Shown here piece by piece: positions 19,520 to 28,578 of a DNA stretch of 64,000 bases. The position numbers and the translations under genes were made by a program. Under the pieces are notes generated by a model that worked only from the letters and a program-made list of their open reading frames with translations, searched no databases and was not told where the DNA came from. Origin of the DNA: Rhizobium lusitanum (GTDB lineage Bacteria; Pseudomonadota; Alphaproteobacteria; Rhizobiales; Rhizobiaceae); NCBI RefSeq assembly GCF_014189535.1, contig NZ_CP050307.1:744001-808000 (forward strand), read 5' to 3'. How positions within the stretch are numbered: the stretch's first letter is position 1; each line of letters opens with the position of its first letter.

Positions 19520-20440
19520 ATGAGTTCCAGCCCTAGCCCGATGCCGACCGAAGCGGGCATTTTGCAATTCATGGAGATTTGCGATTCCTTCTATCCGCCG
19601 GATGCGGTGACTGCCTCCATAGAGCAGCAGCGAGAGTGGTATGACGCTCTTTGCCGCCAGTTCGACCGACCGCTGCCTGACGGCATGCATATCGAAGACG
19701 AGTTGATGATGGGCAGGATTCCGGTCCGGCATTATCGGCCGGGGACGGTCAGAGCCTCGACATGCCTGCTCTATCTTCATGGCGGCGGCTTCGTGGTTGG
19801 TTCTCTCGAGAGCCATCACGCCATCTGCGCCGAGATCGCCGACGATGCCGGGGCCGAACTGATATCTGTGGACTATCGGCTTGCACCGGAACATCGCTGG
19901 CCGGCGCAGACGGATGATTGTTTTGTTGTTCTGAAGCAACTGCTCGACGCGGACAGGACCGTCGTGCTGATCGGCGACAGTGCCGGCGGCAATCTGGCGG
20001 CGGGGCTGGTCGTCCGAGCAAAAGCCGAGGGCCTTTCCGGCATCGCCGGGCAGGTCCTGATCTATCCGGCGCTCGGCGGCGATCTCGCCTCCGGCTCCTA
20101 TGTCGAAATGGCAAATGCGCCGGGGCTGACGACCGCGGATGTCAACTATTATCGCGAAGTGTTGCAGGCACCGGCCGGCGATCCTGTCGCCGGGGCTCTC
20201 GCGCAGTCCTCTTTCGACGGCCTGCCGCCGACATTCATCACCGTCGCCTATTTTGACCCGCTGCGTGACGACGGCCGTAACTACGCGGCAAAGCTGGCGC
20301 AGGCGGGCGTCGAAGTCTGGTTCCGCGAAGAGCCGCAGATGGTGCATGCCTGGCTGCGCGCGCGCCATATGAGCGACGGCGCGCGCACCGGCTTTCGCGC
20401 CATATGCGCCGCCGTCAGCCGGTTTGCCGGATCGAACTGA
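19520..20440 (+). CDS. Alpha/beta hydrolase, hormone-sensitive-lipase family esterase
   Basis: This 306-residue cytoplasmic carboxylesterase belongs to the HSL (family IV) type. The oxyanion-hole motif HGGG is at residues 87-90, the nucleophile Ser154 in GDSAGGN, the acid in FDPLRDDG near 248 and the histidine in VHAWL near 279, so the catalytic triad is complete. ATG at 19520 follows GAGGACAGTCC; an upstream in-frame GTG at 19484 has no such site. Its stop codon directly abuts the stop of the convergent CocE gene (TGATCA, no gap). Confidence 0.9.
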   Translation: MSSSPSPMPTEAGILQFMEICDSFYPPDAVTASIEQQREWYDALCRQFDRPLPDGMHIEDELMMGRIPVRHYRPGTVRASTCLLYLHGGGFVVGSLESHHAICAEIADDAGAELISVDYRLAPEHRWPAQTDDCFVVLKQLLDADRTVVLIGDSAGGNLAAGLVVRAKAEGLSGIAGQVLIYPALGGDLASGSYVEMANAPGLTTADVNYYREVLQAPAGDPVAGALAQSSFDGLPPTFITVAYFDPLRDDGRNYAAKLAQAGVEVWFREEPQMVHAWLRARHMSDGARTGFRAICAAVSRFAGSN

Positions 20441-22444
20441 TCACATCAGATCGCGTGGAATACGCTTTTCCTCGAAGACCTTCTTGAACACTTGCGTCTC
20501 GCCTTCGAAAGCGATGACGGAGGCGCTGATGACCCAATCTGTCGCTGTGCAGGAAATCTTGGATGTCGATAGCGTGCGGACGAACCATCCCGGCCGCTGC
20601 ATGTCGCATGTCCAGGTCGAGGTGCCGCTCATCGACAGCGGATCATTTGGCGTGATGGACCAGACTTCGTCGCGCAACTGGCGTGTGGAAAGACCGGTGC
20701 CCGGATGTTCGAAAAGGCCGGTATCCTCGCGGATTTCATAATGGGTCTTGTTAGCGGCGAGATCGCGCAAAACCTGGCGCTTGGTCGATCCTGGCGCGTG
20801 TTCGATATATTTCGGCAGCGGGTCGGGATTATCCGGCTGCTTGATATCGATGACGTCATGTGCGCCGAGCTTCGGCAAAGCGAGGCCAAGCGAGGCGATA
20901 TCGATCGTCAGGCCCGGGTCCTCCGGTGATGGTAGGACCATCGGCCAGTAGGCGGTCGACAATGATAGGCGGATGCGATGACCCTTGCGGAAACGATAGC
21001 CGCAGGCATCCAGCGTCAGCGTCACAGTGGTGCGCTCGCCCTTCTTTAAGGGCTTCGGTTCGGCATAGCCGTCGCGATGGGCAAGGTTGAGCACGCCGAA
21101 GGAGACGCGTGTCGCCGTGCCGTCCGGATGCAGGTCGATAAGCCGGGCGCAAAGATTGGCGATCTCCGCATCGCAGCGCAGCGACAGGGTGATGACCGGA
21201 CGCCCGAGATAGTCATGATTGAGGGGCAGTGGCGCGGTCTGGAACGTCAGTGAGCCGGCATCGTCAAGGCGCTGATCAATCGCCATTTCGGCATCGGGCT
21301 TCAATGTGAACCATTCGCCGGAGGCCGAGCCAGTGTCGAGCGGCGAACGCAGATAGACGGGCTGTTCCGGCGCGTGCGGGATCGGCATGCCCTCCATCAG
21401 CGTGCCGAACTGCTCGACATAAAAGCATTGCATCTCCGGCTCTTGCCATTCGCGCTTGGCGATCCAGAAGCCCGGATCGAAATCGCGGCGCGGGGCGGGT
21501 TTGATAGCATCGAGAATATAGGCGCGCACCGGAGGTATGCTTTCTGCGCCGTTCTGTTCGCTGCGCAGCCAGCGGTTCCACCAGGCGATCGCCTCGCCGT
21601 GGAAATCGGTCCGGGGCTTCGGCCAGGCAAAATGCGGATATTTGTGCACCCACGGACCGATCAGCGCCTTCGCCGTGTCGCCGAGACCTTCGACTGCCTT
21701 CAGCGGCGTGTTGCGATAGCCGTCGGCCCAGCCGGCGATCACGAGGGCAGGCACATCGAAGTCGGCGAAATTCTCGCAGATCGAACCATGCCGCCAGTAA
21801 TCGTCGCGGCGCTGGTGCTGGAGCCATTCTTCCATGAAGAAGGGCTCGTTTTCCAGTCGTTCCAGCCACATTTCCCGCCAGCGGTCACCGACGATCTCGG
21901 GATCGGGGGAGCGGGACTGATAGGCGAGCATCGTCGCGGCCCAGGAGAGCTGCGCCGAGAGATGGCAGCCGTTCTTGTAGTGAATGTCGTCATTGTAGCG
22001 ATCGACAGTGGAGGCGATCGATATGACCGCTTTCAGCGCCGGCGGCTTCAGGGCCGCGACTTGCAGGCAGTTGAAGCCGCCCCAGGAAATGCCCATCATG
22101 CCGACCGAACCATTCGACCATGGCTGCGCCGCGATCCAGGCGATCAGCTCGCAGGCATTGGCAAGCTCAAGCTCGGTATATTCGCCGTCAATGACACCAT
22201 CGGATTCGCCTGAGCCGCGAATATCGACCCGGACGCCGGCGATCCCGGCAGCGGCAAAGACCGGATAGGTGGATTCATCGCGAGGGCTTGTCCCGTCGCG
22301 CTTGCGATAGGGCAGGAATTCGAACACGGCCGGCACCGGATCGCTGTCCGCATTGTCAGGCATCCAGATGCGCGCTGCCAGCTGCGTGCCGTCCTTGAGG
22401 ATGATCCATTGGTTTTCGATGGTGGTGAAGCCACGGGTGGTCAT
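20441..22444 (-). CDS. CocE/NonD-family hydrolase (X-Pro dipeptidyl-peptidase S15 fold)
   Basis: This 667-residue serine hydrolase has an alpha/beta domain with nucleophile Ser120 in GISWGG, oxyanion region near FLPYRKRDG (~45) and VDIRGSGESDG (~73), and a C-terminal jelly-roll domain (~400-580) typical of cocaine esterase and glutaryl-7-ACA acylase relatives. No signal peptide is visible, so it acts in the cytoplasm. It is the last gene of the ten-gene run that starts at 34202, 73 bases after the ABC ATPase gene. I infer it hydrolyses an ester or amide brought in by that importer, for example an acylated carnitine; the substrate is not shown. Confidence 0.85.
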   Translation of the reverse strand: MTTRGFTTIENQWIILKDGTQLAARIWMPDNADSDPVPAVFEFLPYRKRDGTSPRDESTYPVFAAAGIAGVRVDIRGSGESDGVIDGEYTELELANACELIAWIAAQPWSNGSVGMMGISWGGFNCLQVAALKPPALKAVISIASTVDRYNDDIHYKNGCHLSAQLSWAATMLAYQSRSPDPEIVGDRWREMWLERLENEPFFMEEWLQHQRRDDYWRHGSICENFADFDVPALVIAGWADGYRNTPLKAVEGLGDTAKALIGPWVHKYPHFAWPKPRTDFHGEAIAWWNRWLRSEQNGAESIPPVRAYILDAIKPAPRRDFDPGFWIAKREWQEPEMQCFYVEQFGTLMEGMPIPHAPEQPVYLRSPLDTGSASGEWFTLKPDAEMAIDQRLDDAGSLTFQTAPLPLNHDYLGRPVITLSLRCDAEIANLCARLIDLHPDGTATRVSFGVLNLAHRDGYAEPKPLKKGERTTVTLTLDACGYRFRKGHRIRLSLSTAYWPMVLPSPEDPGLTIDIASLGLALPKLGAHDVIDIKQPDNPDPLPKYIEHAPGSTKRQVLRDLAANKTHYEIREDTGLFEHPGTGLSTRQLRDEVWSITPNDPLSMSGTSTWTCDMQRPGWFVRTLSTSKISCTATDWVISASVIAFEGETQVFKKVFEEKRIPRDLM

Positions 22445-22517
22445 GGGGTGTCCTGGAATGTTTTCATTGTGATGCGAGAGCCGACGTCGCCGGCTCGTTC
22501 ATTGTGTGATCGATAGC

Positions 22518-24149
22518 TCAGTTGCCGGCGCTTTCCATCTTCCTGGTCGTCAGCACCTTCTCCAGCCAGCCGATCTCCATTTCCGGGACCGACTTCAGCA
22601 GCAGATCCGTGTAGTCGTCGAAAGGCGGCGACAGCACCTTCGATTTCGGCCCGAAGCGCACGAGCTTGCCGCGATGCATGACTGCGACGCTATCGGCGAT
22701 GGCACGGACGATCGCGATATCGTGGGTGATGAAGATGTAGGAGAGCTGGGCTTCCGCCTGCAATCGTAAAAGCAGATTGAGGATGCCTTCGGCGACGAGT
22801 GGGTCGAGCGCCGAGGTGGGCTCGTCGCAAAGAATGATCTCCGGCTTGGCCGCAAGGGCTCGGGCAATGGCGACGCGCTGTTTTTGGCCGCCGGATAGCT
22901 CGGCCGGATAGCGGTCGATGAAGCCTTTGCTCATCTCGATCTGCTCGAGCAATTCCTTCACCCGTGCCGTCTTCGCCGCACCTCGCAGGCCATAATAGAA
23001 GGTGAGGGGGCGGCCGATGATATCACGCACGGTCTGGCGCGGGTTCATGGCGGTATCGGCCATCTGGTAGATCAGCTGGATGCGCCGTAGTTCGTCGCGC
23101 GAACGGTTCTTCAAGGCTGGCGTCAGCGGCTTGCCGTCGAAGGAAATCCCGCCGTCGCTGGGCGGCAGCAGCCCGGTGATGACGCGGGCAAGCGTCGATT
23201 TGCCGGAGCCGGATTCTCCGACGATTGCCAGCGTCTGACCTTTTGGTACATGCAGAGAAACATCGTGCAACACCTTGAAGCCATTCGAATATTGCGCACT
23301 GACGTTCTCGACCTTCAGAAGCGTGTCGGATTGATCGGTCGCCTCTTCCCGTGCTGTCTGGCGAACATTGACGAGGGCGCGGGTATAGTCTTCGCGCGGC
23401 GCTTCGATGATTTGCTGGACAGTGTCGTACTCTACCGTCTTGCCATGCCGCAGCACCATGATGTCGTCGGAGATCTGCGCGACAACGGCAAGGTCGTGGG
23501 TAATGTAGAGCGCCGCCGTATCGGTTTCCTCGATGGCATGCTTGATGGCCGCCAACACGTCGATCTGGGTGGTCACGTCAAGTGCTGTCGTCGGCTCGTC
23601 AAAGACGATCAGCTCGGGGTTGGAGCAAAGCGCCATCGCCGTCATGGCGCGCTGAAGCTGGCCGCCAGAGACCTGGTGCGGAAAACGGTCGCCGAAGGTC
23701 TCGGGATTAGGCAGCCCGAGGACCTGGAAGAGATAGAGTGCCCGCTTCTTCGCTTCGTCCTTGGTCATCAGCCCGTGCTTGACGGAGGCTTCGATCACCT
23801 GTTCGCCGAGTTTGTGGGCCGGGTTGAAGGCGGCCGCAGCCGACTGCGCGACATAGCAGACGCGGGCGCCACGGATCTTGCGGATGCCCGATTTTCCCAA
23901 GGGGAGAATATCGACACCGTCGAGCAGCACGCTGCCGCCGGTAATTTCCGCGCCACCACGACCATACGCCAGCGCTGAGAGTCCGATGGTCGATTTTCCG
24001 GCGCCGGACTCGCCGATCAGGCCCAGTACCTTGCCCTTTTGCAGGTCGAAGGAGACACCATCGACGATGGTGACCCGCTTGGGCGGTTCGCCAGGCGGAT
24101 AGCTGGTCGCTTCGATCTTGAGATCGCGAACGGAAAGTAGCTCAGGCAT
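22518..24149 (-). CDS. Peptide/opine-type ABC importer ATPase with two fused nucleotide-binding domains
   Basis: This 543-residue protein fuses DppD- and DppF-like ATPases. The first half has Walker A GESGAGKST (~38), signature VSGGQLQR and Walker B ELIVFDEPTTALD. The second has Walker A GESGSGKST (~315), LSGGQKQR and EIILCDEPTSALD. Both sites look active. ATG at 24149 has GGGAGGA eight bases before it and is preferred to the GTG at 24155. It overlaps the end of the DppC-like permease gene. It is part of a five-domain importer with the permeases and binding protein upstream. Confidence 0.92.
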   Translation of the reverse strand: MPELLSVRDLKIEATSYPPGEPPKRVTIVDGVSFDLQKGKVLGLIGESGAGKSTIGLSALAYGRGGAEITGGSVLLDGVDILPLGKSGIRKIRGARVCYVAQSAAAAFNPAHKLGEQVIEASVKHGLMTKDEAKKRALYLFQVLGLPNPETFGDRFPHQVSGGQLQRAMTAMALCSNPELIVFDEPTTALDVTTQIDVLAAIKHAIEETDTAALYITHDLAVVAQISDDIMVLRHGKTVEYDTVQQIIEAPREDYTRALVNVRQTAREEATDQSDTLLKVENVSAQYSNGFKVLHDVSLHVPKGQTLAIVGESGSGKSTLARVITGLLPPSDGGISFDGKPLTPALKNRSRDELRRIQLIYQMADTAMNPRQTVRDIIGRPLTFYYGLRGAAKTARVKELLEQIEMSKGFIDRYPAELSGGQKQRVAIARALAAKPEIILCDEPTSALDPLVAEGILNLLLRLQAEAQLSYIFITHDIAIVRAIADSVAVMHRGKLVRFGPKSKVLSPPFDDYTDLLLKSVPEMEIGWLEKVLTTRKMESAGN

Positions 24150-24969
24150 CGCCACGTCCTCCCTTGAGGCTGGAGGTGCGCTTCAAGAGCCAGTCGACCA
24201 CCAGATTGACACAGACTGCCAGCGCCGCGATTGCGGAGCCCGGCACGAGAGCGGCGGAGATGCCGAAGATGATGCCATCCTTATTGTCCTTGACCATGCC
24301 ACCCCAGTCAGCCGACGGCGGCTGGATGCCGAGCCCGAGGAAGGAGAGGGTCGACAGGAACAGGATCGAGAAGGCAAAGCGCAGGCCGAATTCCGCCAGC
24401 AAGGGTGAAAGCGTGTTCGGCAGGATTTCGCGGAAGATGATCCAGACCTTGCCTTCGCCGCGCAACTTGGCGGCTTCGACGAATTCCATCACCGCCACAT
24501 CGAGCGCCACGGCACGGCCGAGGCGGTAGACGCGGGTGGAATCGAGGATCGCCATGACCAGGATCAGCACGATCAGGTTCTGCGGCAGCACCGCCAGTAC
24601 CACGAGCGCGAAGATCAGGGTCGGGATAGACATCATCAGGTCGTTGAACCGCGAGAAGATCGTGTCGATCCATCCACGCGAGACGGCGGCGGTGAAGCTG
24701 AGGATGATGCCGAGCGAGAACGAGATGATCGTTGCGGCGAGCGCCACGAACAGTGTCGTGCGGGCGCCGTAGATCAGCCGCGAGAGGATATCGCGGCCGA
24801 GATTGTCGAGGCCGAAGAAATATTGCCCGTCGGCCACCTGCCAGACGTTGCCGACGACTTCTGTCTCGCCGTAGGGCGCGATCCAGGGCGCGAAGATCGC
24901 ACAGATGAAGGCGAGCAGAATGCCTGCCATGCCGACCCAGGCGGTGATGGGGATGTCTCTCAATCTCAT
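24142..24969 (-). CDS. ABC importer permease, DppC type
   Basis: This 275-residue inner-membrane permease of the peptide/nickel class has about six helices. The ATPase-contact loop is EAAKLRGEGKVWIIFREILPN near residue 165. It starts inside the end of the DppB-like gene (ATGA overlap) and ends inside the ATPase gene, so the transporter genes are tightly coupled. Confidence 0.92.
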   Translation of the reverse strand: MRLRDIPITAWVGMAGILLAFICAIFAPWIAPYGETEVVGNVWQVADGQYFFGLDNLGRDILSRLIYGARTTLFVALAATIISFSLGIILSFTAAVSRGWIDTIFSRFNDLMMSIPTLIFALVVLAVLPQNLIVLILVMAILDSTRVYRLGRAVALDVAVMEFVEAAKLRGEGKVWIIFREILPNTLSPLLAEFGLRFAFSILFLSTLSFLGLGIQPPSADWGGMVKDNKDGIIFGISAALVPGSAIAALAVCVNLVVDWLLKRTSSLKGGRGDA

Positions 24970-25973
24970 CGTGGATGCCTCAGGCGTGGGTTGGCAACGA
25001 TCGCCAGGATGTCGGCGATCATGTTGAGCAGGATGTAGACGGCAGCGAAAATCAACCCGCAGGCCTGAACGACCGGCATGTCGCGGACGGTGACCGCATC
25101 GACCATGTACTGACCCATGCCGGGATAGACGAAGACGACTTCGACCACGACGACGCCGACGACGAGATAGGCAAGGTTCAGTGCCACAACGTTGATGATC
25201 GGCGCCAGCGCATTGGGTGCCGCATGTTTGACGATGGCGCGATAGGCGCTGAGGCCTTTCAGTTCCGCCGTTTCCATATAGGCCGATGACATCACCGAGA
25301 GGATCGCGGCCCGCGTCATGCGCATCATGTGAGCGAGAACGACGAGCACCAGCGTTGCCGTTGGCAGGGCGATGGCCTTCAGCCGATCGAGGAGGTCCAT
25401 GCCGTCATAGACGGTCGCGGGAAAGGTCGCGATCCCGAATTTCACGCCGAAGAACAGGATGAGCAGATAGCCGATGAAGAATTCCGGCAGCGAAATCGCC
25501 GCCAGCGAGATCACGTTGATGATCTTGTCGGGTAAGCGGTTGCGGAAATGCACGGCGAGCATGCCAAGTCCGACGGCGAGCGGCACCGAAATCAGCGCTG
25601 CGAAGGCGGCAAGAAAGAGCGAATTGCCGAGACGCTTGCCGATCTGCTCGCTGACGGAATTCTTGCTGGCCCAGGAGGTGCCGAAATCCCCATGAACGGC
25701 GTTGCCGAGCCATTCGACATAGCGGGTCGTGATCGGCCGGTTGAGGCCGAGATCGGCTCGGATGTTAGCGACCGCCTGCGGGGTTGCCGACTGGCCGAGA
25801 TAGGTCGTTGCGAAATCGCCCGGCAAGGCTTCAAGGCCGCCAAAGATCAGGATGGAGACGGCGAAAAGCAGGACGAGGCTGAGGACGCAGCGCTCGACAA
25901 TGAGGGACAGCAGCGGGAAACGCTGTTTGAACCTCAATCCGGGCAGCACTGTGCTGGGTGGTGTATTGGACAT
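24966..25973 (-). CDS. ABC importer permease, DppB type
   Basis: This 335-residue inner-membrane permease has the N-terminal LGLNRPITTRYVEWLGNAVHGDFGTSW region typical of DppB proteins (~95) and the cytoplasmic coupling loop near YMETAELKGLSAYRAIVKHA (~240). It follows the binding-protein gene after 97 bases and overlaps the next permease by four. It partners the DppC-like subunit. Confidence 0.92.
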   Translation of the reverse strand: MSNTPPSTVLPGLRFKQRFPLLSLIVERCVLSLVLLFAVSILIFGGLEALPGDFATTYLGQSATPQAVANIRADLGLNRPITTRYVEWLGNAVHGDFGTSWASKNSVSEQIGKRLGNSLFLAAFAALISVPLAVGLGMLAVHFRNRLPDKIINVISLAAISLPEFFIGYLLILFFGVKFGIATFPATVYDGMDLLDRLKAIALPTATLVLVVLAHMMRMTRAAILSVMSSAYMETAELKGLSAYRAIVKHAAPNALAPIINVVALNLAYLVVGVVVVEVVFVYPGMGQYMVDAVTVRDMPVVQACGLIFAAVYILLNMIADILAIVANPRLRHPR

Positions 25974-26070
25974 GGCTGATGCCTCGCGCTGAAACGTCAG
26001 GAGGACCGCGGAGGGGCTCCGCGATCCCGGTTCCGTTAGAGATGAGGGCGTTTCCGCCCGGCTTCGGACA

Positions 26071-27660
26071 TCAGGCGTCCAACCAGACGCGGGTCGCGAC
26101 GTAGCCGTTCGACATGTCGTTGCCGATGTCGTGGACGTAGCCCTTCACCTGCTTGGTGGAGGCGTTCACGAAGTCGTTGAACATCGGCAGGATAACGCCG
26201 CCTTCGTCACGGACCATCATCGCCATGGAGCGATACATCTCCTTGCGCTTGGCCTCGTCGAGTTCCGAGCGGGCCTCAAGCAGAAGCTTGTCGAAGTCCG
26301 GACGCAGGAAGCGGGTGTCGTTCCAGTCGGCCTTCGAGAGATAGGCGGTGGAATACATCTGGTCCTGCGTCGGGCGGCCGCCCCAGTAAGAGGTGGAGAA
26401 CGGCTGGACGTTCCAGACGTTCGTCCAGTAGCCGTCGCCCGGCTCGCGCTTGACCTCGATGTTGATCCCGGCCTTCTTGCAGCTTTCCTGGTAGAGGACG
26501 GCGGCGTCGACGGCGCCCGGGAAGGCGACTTCCGAGGTTCGCAGCAGGACGGAGCCGCTATGGCCGGACTTCTTGTAATGGAAGGAAGCCTTGTCCGGAT
26601 CATAAGCGCGCTGCTCGATGCCTTCCGGGAAGAGCGCATAGGTGCTGTTGATCGGGAAGTCGTTGCCGACCTTGCCGTAGCCGCCGAGGATCTTCTTGAC
26701 CATGGTTTCGCGGTCCATGGCATATTTCAGCGCCAGGCGAAGGTCGTTATTGTCGAACGGCGCGGTGTTGCAATGCATGATGAACACGTAATGGCCACGG
26801 CCGGCGGTCGCCAGGATTTCGACATTCGGCGCGCGCTTCAACAGGTCGACGGTCTTCGGGTCGACGCGATTGATGTAGTGCACCTGACCCGACGACAGCG
26901 CGGCGATACGTGCGGTCGCGTCGTTCATGCCGATGATCTCGATCGAGTCGACATAACCGCGATCCTTGCGCCAGTCGTCCTTGTTCTTCTCCAGTGTGGC
27001 GCGCACGCCGGCCTCGAAGGTGAGGAGCTTGTAGGGACCGGTGCCGATCGAGGCGAAGGGGTCGTCATTGCCGCCGTTCGGCTGGATGACGAGATGGTAA
27101 TCGGTCAGGAGCAACGGCATGTCGGCGTTGCCTTCGGTGAGCGTCAGGACGAGGTTGTCGCCGTCGGCCTTGATCTCCTTGATCGACTTCATCACGCCGA
27201 GGGCGCCTGATTCCGATTTGCTGTCGGTATGGCGCTTCAGGGTGGCGACGACGTCGTCGATCGTCAGATCCTTGCCGTTGTGGAACTTCACGCCCTTGCG
27301 GATCTTGAAGGTCCAGGTGACGGCATCCTTCGACGGTTCCCAGGATTCGGCCAGCGACGGCACGGCAGCGCCGGTGAGCGGGTCGGACTCGACCAGCATG
27401 TCGCCCCAGCAACGGCCGATGCAGAACATGAACTGCGACAGGAATTTCGCCGGGTCCTTGCTGTCGGTGGCGGCACCGCCTTCAAGACCGAGTTTCAGAT
27501 GGCCGCCATGCTTCGGCTCGGCTGCCATTGCGCTTTCGGTGAAAAGTGCGTCGGCAAGTGCCAATGTCATGCCAGCTGCCATGGCGCGTCCCATGAATTC
27601 GCGGCGGCTGAGACCGCCCGAGGTCACGCGGCTTGCGAGATGTTTCGTGTAATCGCTCAT
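26071..27660 (-). CDS. ABC importer periplasmic binding protein, peptide family (SBP family 5), Tat-exported
   Basis: This 529-residue periplasmic binding protein has a twin-arginine signal (SRREFMGRAMAAG, about residues 19-31, cleaved near SAMA) followed by the family-5 solute-binding fold with SLAESWEPSKDAVTWTFKIR and VKFHNGKDLTIDD. The ATG at 27660 has AAGGAACTGGGG before it; the upstream extension is not needed. It lies 129 bases after the caiD-like gene. The family binds peptides, opines, nickel and other ligands. Linkage to carnitine genes suggests a quaternary-ammonium or acyl-carnitine ligand, which is inference. Confidence 0.9.
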   Translation of the reverse strand: MSDYTKHLASRVTSGGLSRREFMGRAMAAGMTLALADALFTESAMAAEPKHGGHLKLGLEGGAATDSKDPAKFLSQFMFCIGRCWGDMLVESDPLTGAAVPSLAESWEPSKDAVTWTFKIRKGVKFHNGKDLTIDDVVATLKRHTDSKSESGALGVMKSIKEIKADGDNLVLTLTEGNADMPLLLTDYHLVIQPNGGNDDPFASIGTGPYKLLTFEAGVRATLEKNKDDWRKDRGYVDSIEIIGMNDATARIAALSSGQVHYINRVDPKTVDLLKRAPNVEILATAGRGHYVFIMHCNTAPFDNNDLRLALKYAMDRETMVKKILGGYGKVGNDFPINSTYALFPEGIEQRAYDPDKASFHYKKSGHSGSVLLRTSEVAFPGAVDAAVLYQESCKKAGINIEVKREPGDGYWTNVWNVQPFSTSYWGGRPTQDQMYSTAYLSKADWNDTRFLRPDFDKLLLEARSELDEAKRKEMYRSMAMMVRDEGGVILPMFNDFVNASTKQVKGYVHDIGNDMSNGYVATRVWLDA

Positions 27661-27789
27661 TCCCCAGTTCCTTCTTTTTGATGCGTTGATAGAATTCTCG
27701 GGCTGGGCTTCGAGAAGCGGTTTCCTCTTCCGCCTGAAGCTTGATTGCCCGCGATCATGCAGGAAAATCACACGGTTGCTACCGTTTTC

Positions 27790-28572
27790 TCATTTTCCTT
27801 TCCAGTTTGGGGCTCGCTTTTCTGCGAAAGCCTTGGCGCCTTCCAACTGGTCCTCGCTCGAATAAAGGGTGTCGACAGTCGCAAACTGCCTTTTAGTGAT
27901 TTTGTTCATGGCAGTTTGAAATGTCGCTCCCTCGGCTTCGCGAACGATTTCCTTGATGGCGGCGTAGACGAGTGGTGGGCCGCTTTCGAGAAGGCGGGCA
28001 AGCTCCCATGCCCGATCCATCAGCTTGTCCGCAACGACGATCTCGTTGACGAAGCCCCAGCGATACGCCTCGGCGACATCAAGCCAGCGGCCGGTCAAAA
28101 GCATATCCATCGCGATGTGGTAGGGGATGCGCTTCGGCAATTTGATCGACGCGGCATCCGCGACCGTTCCCGAGCGGATTTCGGGAAGGGCGAAGGTTGC
28201 GTGTTCGACGGCAATGATCAGATCGGCGGAAAGGGCGATCTCCAGACCGCCGCCGCAACAGATTCCGTTGACGGCGCAGATGACGGGCTTGTTGAGATCG
28301 CGAAGTTCCTGCAGGCCACCGAAGCCGCCGACGCCATAGTCACCGTCGACTGCATCGCCGGCGGCGGCCGCCTTCAAATCCCAGCCGGCCGAAAAGAATT
28401 TCTCGCCGGCACCGGAAATGATCGCCACACGCAGCTCGGGGTCGTCACGGAAATCGCGGAAAATCAGACCCATCTCACGGCTGGTCGCAAGGTCGATAGC
28501 GTTCGCCTTCGGCCGGTCGATAATGACCTCCAGGATACCGTTGTCGCGTCGAACGCGAATGGGGCTGTGCAA
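27790..28572 (-). CDS. caiD: Carnitinyl-CoA dehydratase (CaiD-like crotonase)
   Basis: This 260-residue crotonase interconverts crotonobetainyl-CoA and L-carnitinyl-CoA. It is very similar in length and sequence to E. coli CaiD as I recall it: PKANAID at 21-27, FRDDPELRVAI at 41-51, GAGEKFFSAGWDLKAA at 54-69. The two catalytic glutamates fall at the same positions, Glu111 (GGGLE) and Glu131 (ALPE). The start is TTG at 28572 with GGAGG nine bases before it; no ATG gives a full-length product. It follows the acyl-CoA synthetase by six bases. In this operon the forward role is probably hydration on the way from butyrobetaine to carnitine. Confidence 0.87.
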   Translation of the reverse strand: MHSPIRVRRDNGILEVIIDRPKANAIDLATSREMGLIFRDFRDDPELRVAIISGAGEKFFSAGWDLKAAAAGDAVDGDYGVGGFGGLQELRDLNKPVICAVNGICCGGGLEIALSADLIIAVEHATFALPEIRSGTVADAASIKLPKRIPYHIAMDMLLTGRWLDVAEAYRWGFVNEIVVADKLMDRAWELARLLESGPPLVYAAIKEIVREAEGATFQTAMNKITKRQFATVDTLYSSEDQLEGAKAFAEKRAPNWKGK

Positions 28573-28578
28573 CTTCCG

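Noticed and set aside
26131..27210. A 359-codon plus-strand frame opposite the peptide-binding protein gene
   Set aside because: It is the mirror of a well-supported binding-protein gene, with no ribosome-binding site or family motif.
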